Assembly: GCA_900553145.1 (NCBI GenBank)
Contig: USCL01000094.1
Location: 1 to 12,256 of the forward strand
From: an uncultured Desulfovibrio sp.
GTDB lineage: Bacteria > Desulfobacterota > Desulfovibrionia > Desulfovibrionales > Desulfovibrionaceae
DNA length: 12,256 nucleotides
Reading direction: 5' to 3'
Position numbers and translations under genes: made by a program. Of the stretch, positions 1 to 6,153 are shown one piece after another. Within the stretch, counting starts at the first letter, position 1. The number at the start of each line of letters is the position of its first letter. The notes beneath the pieces were generated by a model. It had not been told where the DNA came from, did not search any database, and was given only the letters and a program-made list of their open reading frames with translations.

Positions 1-656
1 AGCCGGGACGCCGGGACGTTGATGCCGAGCCGGGAGGCGATATCCGCCTGTTCGCCGGTGAACCGGATGGCGTCGCCGAGGGGGTGGCGGTTCAAAAGGA
101 GCCAGAGGGCAAGCGCCATCAAGACCAGCCAGAGCGACTGCATGGGCAGGAAGCCCCCGAGCCTCCCGACCAGCACAGTGCGGGTGGGGCTCTCCACCAG
201 ATCCGCCAGCCCGAGGGCCAGCCCTTGGCTCAGCAGCATCACCGCGCCGCGCCAGAAAAACTGCGTCCCGATGGTCGCAATGATCGACGGCACTCCGATA
301 TAAGCGACCAGAAAACCGTTGCAGAAGCCGATCCCCAAACCGATCAAGACGGCGACGGCGACACCGAGCCAAACCTGCCCCGTATGCATCGCCGTAAGCG
401 CGAAACCGAACCCCGCCACCGCCAGCGTGGAGGGGAAACACAAGTCCATCTCCCCCGCCGCGACCACCAGCGTGAGCCCGAGCGCCAGAAATCCGTACAG
501 GGGCAAGGTCGAAAGCAGGCTCTCATACATGGGCCACGCCAAAAACGCCCGTGCGCCCGTCAGCATGAACAGCCCGAGCAGCCCCAGAAACAACCCCGTC
601 AGCCAAAGCTGGTTGCGGGTGCTCGCGGGCAATGCCCGCCGGACGCGTCCGCCCAT
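1..656 (-). CDS. Sugar-type ABC transporter permease (partial, runs off left edge)
   Basis: Inner-membrane permease of a ribose/fructose-type (RbsC/FrcC-like) ABC importer. It forms the channel for the substrate delivered by the binding protein encoded at 1634-2608. The first 218 residues are present. The family is usually about 320-340 aa, so roughly the last third lies outside the window. Translation shows hydrophobic segments near residues 17-32, 50-66, 76-92, 97-120, 133-150 and 173-188. It also shows the family signature GEMDLCFPS near residues 68-76, where most members have G-x-x-D-L-S, and PSIIATIGTQ near residues 123-132. The start ATG (656-654) shares one base with the TAA of the ATPase gene (TAATG), a classic coupled junction. 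The substrate cannot be named from sequence. Confident as to family. Confidence 0.88.
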   Translation of the reverse strand, partial: MGGRVRRALPASTRNQLWLTGLFLGLLGLFMLTGARAFLAWPMYESLLSTLPLYGFLALGLTLVVAAGEMDLCFPSTLAVAGFGFALTAMHTGQVWLGVAVAVLIGLGIGFCNGFLVAYIGVPSIIATIGTQFFWRGAVMLLSQGLALGLADLVESPTRTVLVGRLGGFLPMQSLWLVLMALALWLLLNRHPLGDAIRFTGEQADIASRLGINVPASR

Positions 657-1408
657 TACGCCAGCCCCCCTTCGGCAAGGGACAGCAGCCGCCCCGTCAG
701 ATCCGCCGGGGACGTCTCCGCCCGCCGCACCTCTCCGACCGTCCTGCCCTTATCCATAAACAAAAACCGATCCGCCACATCATAGGCCTGATGCACATGA
801 TGGGACACCAGCAGCACGGAACGCCCCTTGTCCCGCAGCGTCTGGATGAATTCCAGAACGCGGTTCACCTCTTTCAGGGAAAGGGCCGTGGTGGGTTCGT
901 CCAGAATGACGAGCCGGGCCCCGAAATACATGGCCCGCCCGATCGCCAGCGCCTGCCGCTCGCCCCCGGAGAGCACCCCCACATCGGCGTCGGGGTCGAG
1001 CCCCGCCCCGCCGAGCCCGAGCCACTCCCCCAGCATCACCCGGGTCGCCTCGCGTTCGGCGGCGATGTCGATGAATCCCCAGCGTGTCCGCAAATGGCGT
1101 CCCACGAACATATTCCTCCAGAGCGACTGCCCTTCGCACAGGCAGCGATCCTGATGCACCGTCTCGATGCCCATGTCCCGGGCCTTGCGGACGCTGTATT
1201 TCGCCAGATCAACGGGACACCCGCCGAACCGAAATTCGCCGCCGTCGGGACGCCCGGCCCCGGAAAGCAGACGGACGAACGTGGACTTGCCCGCGCCGTT
1301 GTCTCCAAGCAGGGCCACGACCTCCCCTTCCGCCATCTCCAGATCGGCGTGGCGCAACGCCGCCACCGCGCCGAACGACTTCCGCATCCCTCTTACACTG
1401 AGCAGCAT
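656..1408 (-). CDS. Sugar-type ABC transporter ATP-binding protein (single NBD)
   Basis: Cytoplasmic ATPase (250 aa) that powers the adjacent permease. Visible motifs are Walker A GDNGAGKS (35-42), a Q-loop at Gln86 (HQD), signature LSGGE (146-150), Walker B LVILDEP (166-172) with catalytic Glu171, a D-loop-like TALS, and the H-loop His203 in SHHVHQAYDVADR. The HQAYDVADR stretch and the single nucleotide-binding domain place it with FrcA-like subunits rather than the tandem 500-aa RbsA/XylG type, so it probably works as a homodimer. The ATG at 1408 is preceded only by a weak GGATGG ribosome site. The gene lies 225 bases downstream of the binding-protein gene and overlaps the permease gene by one base, so it is likely co-transcribed with both. 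The nucleotide-binding motifs are complete. Confidence 0.93.
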   Translation of the reverse strand: MLLSVRGMRKSFGAVAALRHADLEMAEGEVVALLGDNGAGKSTFVRLLSGAGRPDGGEFRFGGCPVDLAKYSVRKARDMGIETVHQDRCLCEGQSLWRNMFVGRHLRTRWGFIDIAAEREATRVMLGEWLGLGGAGLDPDADVGVLSGGERQALAIGRAMYFGARLVILDEPTTALSLKEVNRVLEFIQTLRDKGRSVLLVSHHVHQAYDVADRFLFMDKGRTVGEVRRAETSPADLTGRLLSLAEGGLA

Positions 1409-1573
1409 GATCCATCCCGTTGAGTTGAAAGCGGGCCGTCATCCCGCAGGGGGAAGGTTTTCCCCGCCCTTCGCCTGAAACCATTTCCTTACCGCCCGTC
1501 CTTCATCGAACTGAAAAACGGCAAGGGGGATACCATAAAGCCGAAAACGTCGGGGAGGAGAGGGTTCCGGGTT

Positions 1574-1625
1574 CGCGGGAAGGGAGAGGAGGCTTTTGCA
1601 GAAAGAGGCCCTCTCCCTCCCCGCG
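1574..1625 (-). other. Intercistronic stem-loop between binding protein and ATPase genes
   Basis: The arms 1574-1590 and 1609-1625 are complementary over 17 positions with two G/A mismatches on the plus strand. Counting by eye, the upper stem can extend toward the loop (GGC at 1591-1593 against GCC-type partners). It starts 8 bases after the stop of the binding-protein gene in the direction of transcription. No T-run follows on the minus strand, so it is not a standard intrinsic terminator. Stem-loops at this position in sugar importer operons commonly protect the binding-protein message or partly attenuate downstream genes. That role is inferred here. Confidence 0.55.
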
Positions 1626-1633
1626 GTTTCTCT

Positions 1634-2608
1634 CTACCGCAATCCCTGCTTGGCAAAGCCGGACACCGCGCCGATAGTCGTAGCGTCGACGATGCCGCCG
1701 CCCGTATCGATGCTGAACCCGGTAAAGCCGTACTTTTTGCTCAGCACGGTCTGCACGACGCCGAAGTAGCCCATCACATACGGCTGCGCTTCGGAAACGA
1801 GCTGGACATACCCGTTTTCAATGGCCGCCGCCGTCGCCGGGGACAGCGAGAATCCGGCTACGTACACCGTGTTCGGCTTGATGCCCGCATTTTTGAGGTG
1901 ATTGCCCATCTGCGCGGTCAGGGAGCCGTGATCCACGATGATGACCTTGGTGTCGGGATGACGCCCAAGCTGTCCCGCCACCACCGGCGCGCCGAGCACG
2001 GGGTCCTTGTCGATTTCAGGGGTGATTTCCTGATAGTCCACGGTCACGCCCGCCTGTTCCAGCATCTCGACGATGGCCTGCGCGCGCCGTCCGCGATCGG
2101 GGATGCGCTTCAGCCCCCAGACAAAAGCCCGGTCGCCTTTTTTCAGGCTTGTACGCCGCAGCACTTCCTCGGCAAGGGCCTTGCCCTGCGTATAGTTGTC
2201 CGTGCCGACATAGCCGAAGCCCTTGGCGCGGTGGCGGGCCTGCGTTTCCGGCAAAGCGGTGTCGATCGAGGTCACGACGATGCCCTGCTTGACCGCCGCG
2301 TCGACCAGCGGCCCGAATGCGGCGTCGCCGGGGTGCCCCATGACGACGATGCCGTCGGGACGCGCGGCTACGGCATTGCGGAAATGCGTGAGCATGGTTT
2401 CAGGATTCCAGTCGGAATACAGCAGGCGCAGTTCGCAGCCCATGTCGGCGGCTGCGGCCTTGGCCCCATTCTGAACGATGGTCCCATAGCCGTCCCCTAC
2501 GGAACCGCCCGTATCGAACCAGATCGTCATACCTTCGCCCGTTTTGGCGAATGCGGAGCCACACAGCAGGGTCAGGGCCAGCAGGCCCAGCATCAGGACA
2601 CGTTTCAT
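1634..2608 (-). CDS. Periplasmic sugar-binding protein of ABC importer
   Basis: Substrate-binding protein of the ribose/xylose type (periplasmic binding protein family 4), 324 aa. It captures a sugar-like ligand in the periplasm and delivers it to the permease. The start at 2608 (MKRVLML) is chosen over an in-frame upstream ATG at 2695 because AAGGAG (2615-2620) lies 6 bases before it and a signal peptide follows directly: basic KR, a hydrophobic core, and AFA just before residue 22. There is no lipobox, so it should be a soluble periplasmic protein. The mature protein opens with IWFDTGGSVGDGYGT, the usual first beta strand and ligand loop. Later come DGIVVMGHPGD near residue 85, SIDTALP near 115, and GYVGTDNYTQG near 132, where this fold commonly has a ligand-contacting Asp. 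It is the first gene of the importer operon. The ligand is unknown. Confidence 0.92.
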   Translation of the reverse strand: MKRVLMLGLLALTLLCGSAFAKTGEGMTIWFDTGGSVGDGYGTIVQNGAKAAAADMGCELRLLYSDWNPETMLTHFRNAVAARPDGIVVMGHPGDAAFGPLVDAAVKQGIVVTSIDTALPETQARHRAKGFGYVGTDNYTQGKALAEEVLRRTSLKKGDRAFVWGLKRIPDRGRRAQAIVEMLEQAGVTVDYQEITPEIDKDPVLGAPVVAGQLGRHPDTKVIIVDHGSLTAQMGNHLKNAGIKPNTVYVAGFSLSPATAAAIENGYVQLVSEAQPYVMGYFGVVQTVLSKKYGFTGFSIDTGGGIVDATTIGAVSGFAKQGLR

Positions 2609-2695
2609 GGACAACTCCTTTTTCGGGTTCCCTTCCGTAAGCCGCAACCGATACGGCACCGCCGCAAAAGCGCGGGCCGGCTTCAAAGGAAACAC

Positions 2696-3666
2696 CGTCG
2701 TTCAAGCGGATCTATGATTTTCCGGCAGCCGTGCCCAACCAAGGGAATAGCCGGGAAGACGCCGCAATCGCCAGATAAACCTTCCCCCCATGCGCCGGCT
2801 GCGGCACTCCCAAAGAACCTTTCTTTTGTGCGGCATTCCGCGAAAGCCCCTCAGCCCCACCGGCCTGCCGCCGGAGAGAGCCGGAACCGGGCACGCTACG
2901 GGCGGATGATCTTTTCCGCAATCCCCCCAATTGGGCACGGCATCCAGCATATTGGCCGTTTCGCCCTTCTGCTCGGCGTCCGGCAGGCCGCAAAGGACAG
3001 GCAATTCCTGAACGAGACGGATGCGCCAGAGGCTTCAGGGACTTCAAGAGATCCAACGCCTTGCCCGGTTGCGCCGCAAGCCTGCCCCGCCGCTCAACAG
3101 GATGATCCGCCAGAGCGGAATCACCCAGATCCGGCAGGATGGCAAGGAAACTGCCCATCAGTTCCTTGCCCGGCCCGCCGTCGCCGTCCCCCGAAATGCC
3201 GAAGAAATCAGGACGGCGGTTTTCAGAGGCGCGGCCAGTGCAAACGGAACCGCCCCTTCAGCGCGGGGCGCGGCGTCCGCCGCATGCCGTCCTCTTCCCA
3301 CAGAGCCGCACCATCCTGCCGCGCGCTCACCGCGAAACCGTTCTTTTCCCCAAAACGGCTCACGTTTCCGCAGGCGGCGGCTATCCACCGGCAACGGCAT
3401 CAGGCCGTTTTTCGCTCACCAGCCCCCGGCGGCGCACCACCGGTTCCGGGCACGCCGGCCCCCTGCAATCCAGTCCGCTCCCCGTATGAACCGCCCCGGA
3501 CGGATCGGCTTCGCCACGTCTTTCCGAGCCGCGCAACGCTGGCGGAACTATGGCAAACGCCCGGCGAACTTTCAAGCGGCCCTGTCCGGCATCCTCCACG
3601 CAGGCCTGCCCGGAGCGGGCCGCATCCTTCCTGCCGGGGCGCCGAAAGAGCCTGTTCCGGGCCATG
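2696..3666 (-). pseudogene. Gene-free GC-rich region, possibly a decayed minus-strand gene
   Basis: No intact gene is convincing here. Open frames exist on both strands, as expected at high G+C, but third-position G/C is near background: about 65% in the minus frame covering 3381-3599, counted by hand. They also lack ribosome sites and have odd Arg/Pro/Gly-rich translations. Protein-like fragments do appear on the minus strand in changing frames. One is GDGDGGPGKELMGSFLAILP around 3190-3130. Another, in a different frame, is LPVLCGLPDAEQKGETANML around 3004-2945. This pattern would fit a frameshifted relic lying upstream of the importer operon, perhaps its former regulator. It could equally be chance. 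I do not recognise a family. Confidence 0.22.
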
Positions 3667-4075
3667 CCAGTTCTTAGAAATCGTTCTTAATAAAGAAGAT
3701 TCACTATCCGCCATAAAAGACTACTCTCTTTTTATGGAACAAGAGCATGGTATCCGGGCAAAAACTTTTTTTGATTTTTCCTCGCTTCGCGGTTTCTTTT
3801 TAAGCAACCGCGTGTTTTCAAAACTGTTTTCCCCCTTTTTGTCCGCATACAATTTTTTTGACTCTTTTTTTCTGTTGCCGTCCCGTAACTTCAATCCGGC
3901 CTTTTCACAAATTATCCGCCGTTTTGGGGCTCGTTTACCCAAAAAAGAACAAAAGTCTTTTCAGGCAATTATATCGGATTTTGGTATGGGAAACAAGAAA
4001 CGGCGGCATTCCGTGCGCCTCTAATACGGCGTTTTTCCCCTTCTTCACGTTTTTCCTTTGAAGCCGAGAAAACAG
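3667..4075. other. AT-rich, T-tract-rich intergenic segment
   Basis: Base composition changes abruptly near 3667, from GC-rich to about 40% G+C by eye over 3721-3840. The plus strand carries many T-runs (3729-3733, 3766-3772, 3775-3779, 3797-3801, 3836-3840, 3853-3859, 3865-3871) plus an A-run at 3760-3764. Small repeats include a direct repeat GTTCTTA (3670-3676 and 3683-3689), an inverted repeat TTCTT/AAGAA (3684-3697) and GTTTT-C-AAAAC (3814-3824). Open frames here give only low-complexity Lys/Ser- or Phe-rich peptides and are not credible genes. It is probably a regulatory or curved-DNA region upstream of the tmc promoter, or a scar of horizontal insertion. Confidence 0.6.
3788..3812 (+). 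other. GC-rich stem-loop within the AT-rich segment
   Basis: A perfect 7-bp stem, CGCGGTT (3788-3794) with AACCGCG (3806-3812), has an 11-base loop rich in T. On the plus strand it is followed by TGTTTTC, a weak T-run. That resembles a modest terminator, yet no plus-strand gene lies upstream in this window. It could end an unannotated small RNA, or have no function. Confidence 0.3.
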
Positions 4076-4110
4076 GGCTGTTCTTTTTGGTACAAGAACT
4101 TCCCCGAGGG

Positions 4111-4124
4111 CGGGGTAATACCCG
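4111..4124. promoter_or_regulatory. Inverted repeat GGGTA-A-TACCC upstream of tmc promoter
   Basis: An exact 11-base inverted repeat (GGGTA at 4113-4117, centre A4118, TACCC at 4119-4123) lies 18 bases before the proposed -35 element. The position suits an activator or repressor site, but a match this short could occur by chance in GC-rich DNA. Confidence 0.25.
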
Positions 4125-4140
4125 TCCGGAGCGGAACGGC

Positions 4141-4168
4141 TTTACAGAACGTGATTTCACGGTATGCT
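4141..4168 (+). promoter_or_regulatory. Probable sigma-70 type promoter of the tmc operon
   Basis: TTTACA (4141-4146) matches the -35 consensus at five of six bases. TATGCT (4163-4168) matches the -10 consensus at four of six. The spacer is 16 bases. Transcription would start near 4175, giving a leader of about 30 bases before the tmcD ATG at 4207. It is the best promoter-like pair I see in the gap upstream of tmcD. It is a visual call, with no start-site data. Confidence 0.5.
4150..4161. promoter_or_regulatory. Inverted repeat CGTGA-TT-TCACG inside the promoter spacer
   Basis: Perfect 5-base arms separated by two bases sit exactly between the proposed -35 and -10 boxes, where a bound protein would block RNA polymerase. 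The half-site GTGA/TCAC resembles those of CRP/FNR-type (HcpR) and Rex regulators of sulfate reducers. Those sites have wider spacing (about six bases), so I do not assign this to a known regulator. Confidence 0.35.
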
Positions 4169-4206
4169 TCTGCCCAAAAGTAGCTTCACACCCAGTGGGG
4201 GACTGT

Positions 4207-5451
4207 ATGGAAGATCAGAAACGGTATGATTGGGAACCTTCTGTCAGAAAGCTCGGGGAAACGGAGATGTTGCCCGAAACGGCATGGCAGGAGGAATGGC
4301 AGATTTCTCCGGACTGCGAATCGTTCGCGGCGGTTTCTGCCCTCGAAGACGGCACTTTTACCGTACGCTTGAACGGTGCGTTGTGGGAAACGCGCACCGA
4401 CAAGATGTATAACTGCCAGTTCGCCCCTGACGGGCGGCTGACGGCTCTGTCTCAGAGCGACGGCGAGTGGGCCATTGTGGTCGACGACGCGGAAAGCGAA
4501 GAACACGCCGACTATTTATGGGGAACCCGGTTCAACCAGTCCGGGACCATCGCCGTGCCCATGCAGACCGGCATGGAATACGGCATGCTGGTCAACGGCG
4601 CGCCGTGGGAACAGCTGTATACCGCCGCCACCGATTTCATCCTTTCGGAAACCGGCAAAACCGCCGCGATCGTCCAGACCGCCGGGCTCGGCCAAGCCGA
4701 TCTGGAAGGTTTCCGCAAGGGTATCTATACGGTCGCCGTCGACGGCGAGGCATGGGAAGAATGCTACCTGAACGCGTGGTCTCCCTGTTTCGACAGGGAA
4801 GGCCACCGGGTCGCCAGCACCGTGCGCGTCACGCCGTACGAATATACCGTTTCCATCAACGGCCAGCGCTGGAGCGAAACCTACCCCTGCGCGTGGGAGC
4901 CCGTTTTTGAGCCCAAGTCCGGCGACGTCATCGCGCCTATCCGCAAGGAAGGCAAGTGGGGCCTCGCCCGCAACGGTTCCCTCTTCTGGAAGCCTATGTT
5001 CGCGCAGTGCTGGTCGCCGCAGGCCGCCGCCACCGACGGCGAATACATCTGGGCCATCGCCGCGCCTTCCTACGGCGCCTTCACCGTGGCCTGCAACGCC
5101 ACGCCGTGGAAATGCCGCTTCCCGTCCGTGACGGACCTCGTCCTGTCCCCCGACGGCAGGCACGCCGCCGCCCTCGGCAGCCAGAACAACAGCCGGTTCC
5201 AGATCGCCGTGGACGGCAGGGTATGGGACGACGCCTTTGATATGGCATGGCCCGCCGTGTTCTCCCCCGCCGGGGATCGCGCCGCCGCCAAGGTCCGCCG
5301 CGACGGCAAGTTCGCCCTGTATGTCGACGGCAATGCCGTGATCGAAAACCTCGACGGCGTGTGGAACCCCACGTTCAGCCCGGACGGCACCGTTCTGCTG
5401 TTCTGTTCCCTCAAGGACGGCGAGTTCTCCCGCCACACCGTGCGGCTCTAG
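4207..5451 (+). CDS. tmcD: Tmc complex subunit TmcD, tryptophan-rich repeat protein
   Basis: A 414-aa protein without signal peptide or membrane segment, so cytoplasmic. It is built of about nine repeats spaced 37-49 residues apart. Each has a V-(D/N)-G-x-x-W-type turn, then an aromatic and an F-(S/D)-P-x-G-like turn. The repeat turns are near residues 55, 92, 129, 178, 217, 255, 296, 335 and 372; clear examples are VDGEAWEE (178-185) and VDGRVWDD (335-342). This pattern points to a beta-propeller. Assignment as TmcD rests on its tryptophan richness and its place directly before tmcC-tmcB-tmcA. In Desulfovibrio this subunit has no Hmc counterpart and its role is unknown. The ATG at 4207 is preferred over an in-frame upstream start at 4087 because GGGGGA (4197-4202) precedes it and the upstream extension is promoter DNA. 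It is the first gene of the operon. Confidence 0.85.
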   Translation: MEDQKRYDWEPSVRKLGETEMLPETAWQEEWQISPDCESFAAVSALEDGTFTVRLNGALWETRTDKMYNCQFAPDGRLTALSQSDGEWAIVVDDAESEEHADYLWGTRFNQSGTIAVPMQTGMEYGMLVNGAPWEQLYTAATDFILSETGKTAAIVQTAGLGQADLEGFRKGIYTVAVDGEAWEECYLNAWSPCFDREGHRVASTVRVTPYEYTVSINGQRWSETYPCAWEPVFEPKSGDVIAPIRKEGKWGLARNGSLFWKPMFAQCWSPQAAATDGEYIWAIAAPSYGAFTVACNATPWKCRFPSVTDLVLSPDGRHAAALGSQNNSRFQIAVDGRVWDDAFDMAWPAVFSPAGDRAAAKVRRDGKFALYVDGNAVIENLDGVWNPTFSPDGTVLLFCSLKDGEFSRHTVRL

Positions 5452-5478
5452 GCATCCAACTGCAACAAGGAACTCATC

Positions 5479-6138
5479 ATGAATGCCCTGTACAATTTTG
5501 CGGTAGGCCCGCTGGCATGGATCGCCTTCACGGTGTGCATCGGCGGGATGATCTGGCGGCTGTGGTCGCTCGGACGCCTCGCCCGCCAGCGTGACGCCTC
5601 GGCCCTCGCCTATATGAACTGGAAAGACTCGCTGACCTCGATCATCCGCTGGACGCTGCCCTTCTCCACCTGCGGCTGGCGCGAAAACCCGCTGCTGACC
5701 GTGGCGAACTTCGTGCTGCACATCGGCATCCTGCTCGCCGTGCTGTTCTACTCGGCCCACAACGTCATGTGGGACTACAATTTCGGTTTTTCCCTTCCTT
5801 CCCTGCCCGACGGCTTCATGGACGCCGTCACCCTAGCTACCATTCTGGCCTGTCTGGTCCTCGGCTGGCGCCGACTGGCAGTCCCGGCGTCGAGCTACGT
5901 GACCCGACAGGCCGATTGGTTTTCCCTGCTGCTCGTCACCGGCGTTATGGTGACCGGCTTTGCCTCCGCGCACGGGTTCGGAAGCGAAAGCTTCATGGCT
6001 CTGCTCCACGTGCTGTTCGGCGAGGCGATCCTCATCTGCCTGCCCTTCACGCGCCTGAGCCACGCCATTCTGATTCCCTTCACCCGCGCCTATATGGGTT
6101 CCGAATCCATCGGCGTCCGGCGTACCTGCGACTGGTAA
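5479..6138 (+). CDS. tmcC: Tmc complex subunit TmcC, haem b membrane protein
   Basis: Integral membrane subunit of 219 aa, of the NarI/DsrM/HmcE type, which carries electrons across the membrane through haem b. Five hydrophobic segments are visible near residues 8-30, 72-95, 114-133, 147-164 and 173-193. Candidate haem-ligand histidines are His81 and His94 at the second segment and His177 and His195 at the fifth. The 18-residue spacing of the last pair equals that of the E. coli NarI ligands His187/His205. Membrane-edge residues are basic in the first loop (RLARQR, 33-38). AAGGAA (5467-5472) gives a good ribosome site. The gene begins 27 bases after tmcD and ends 15 bases before tmcB. HmcE is the homologous subunit of the Hmc complex. 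Whether one or two haems bind cannot be told from sequence. Confidence 0.9.
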   Translation: MNALYNFAVGPLAWIAFTVCIGGMIWRLWSLGRLARQRDASALAYMNWKDSLTSIIRWTLPFSTCGWRENPLLTVANFVLHIGILLAVLFYSAHNVMWDYNFGFSLPSLPDGFMDAVTLATILACLVLGWRRLAVPASSYVTRQADWFSLLLVTGVMVTGFASAHGFGSESFMALLHVLFGEAILICLPFTRLSHAILIPFTRAYMGSESIGVRRTCDW

Positions 6139-6153
6139 TTTTGGAGGCACACG

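Noticed and set aside
3021..3677. Plus-strand open frame of 218 codons in the gene-free region
   Set aside because: The translation is Arg/Pro/Ala-rich without recognisable motifs, there is no ribosome site, and the composition matches a chance frame in GC-rich DNA.
3859..3890. TTGACT as a -35 element in the AT-rich segment
   Set aside because: At normal spacing the -10 position reads TCCCGT, which is not promoter-like.
3721..3942. Minus-strand 73-codon frame in the AT-rich segment
   Set aside because: It is Lys/Glu/Ser-rich because of the T-tracts on the opposite strand, with no ribosome site or sensible domain.
1898..4024. Very long plus-strand open frame (about 700 codons)
   Set aside because: Its first third is antisense to the binding-protein gene, which has a clear signal peptide and family motifs. 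The rest is Arg/Pro-rich and then Phe/Lys low-complexity, with no family features. It reflects few stops at high G+C.
4089..4104. Possible sigma-54 promoter (TGGTAC near the tmc leader)
   Set aside because: The -12 part reads CTTCC rather than TTGC and the -24 element is imperfect, so it does not meet the sigma-54 pattern.
4516..5760. Minus-strand open frame of 414 codons opposite tmcD and tmcC
   Set aside because: The opposing strand has internal repeats, good ribosome sites and family matches. This frame is a Gly/Val/Ala/His-rich mirror of strong codon bias.
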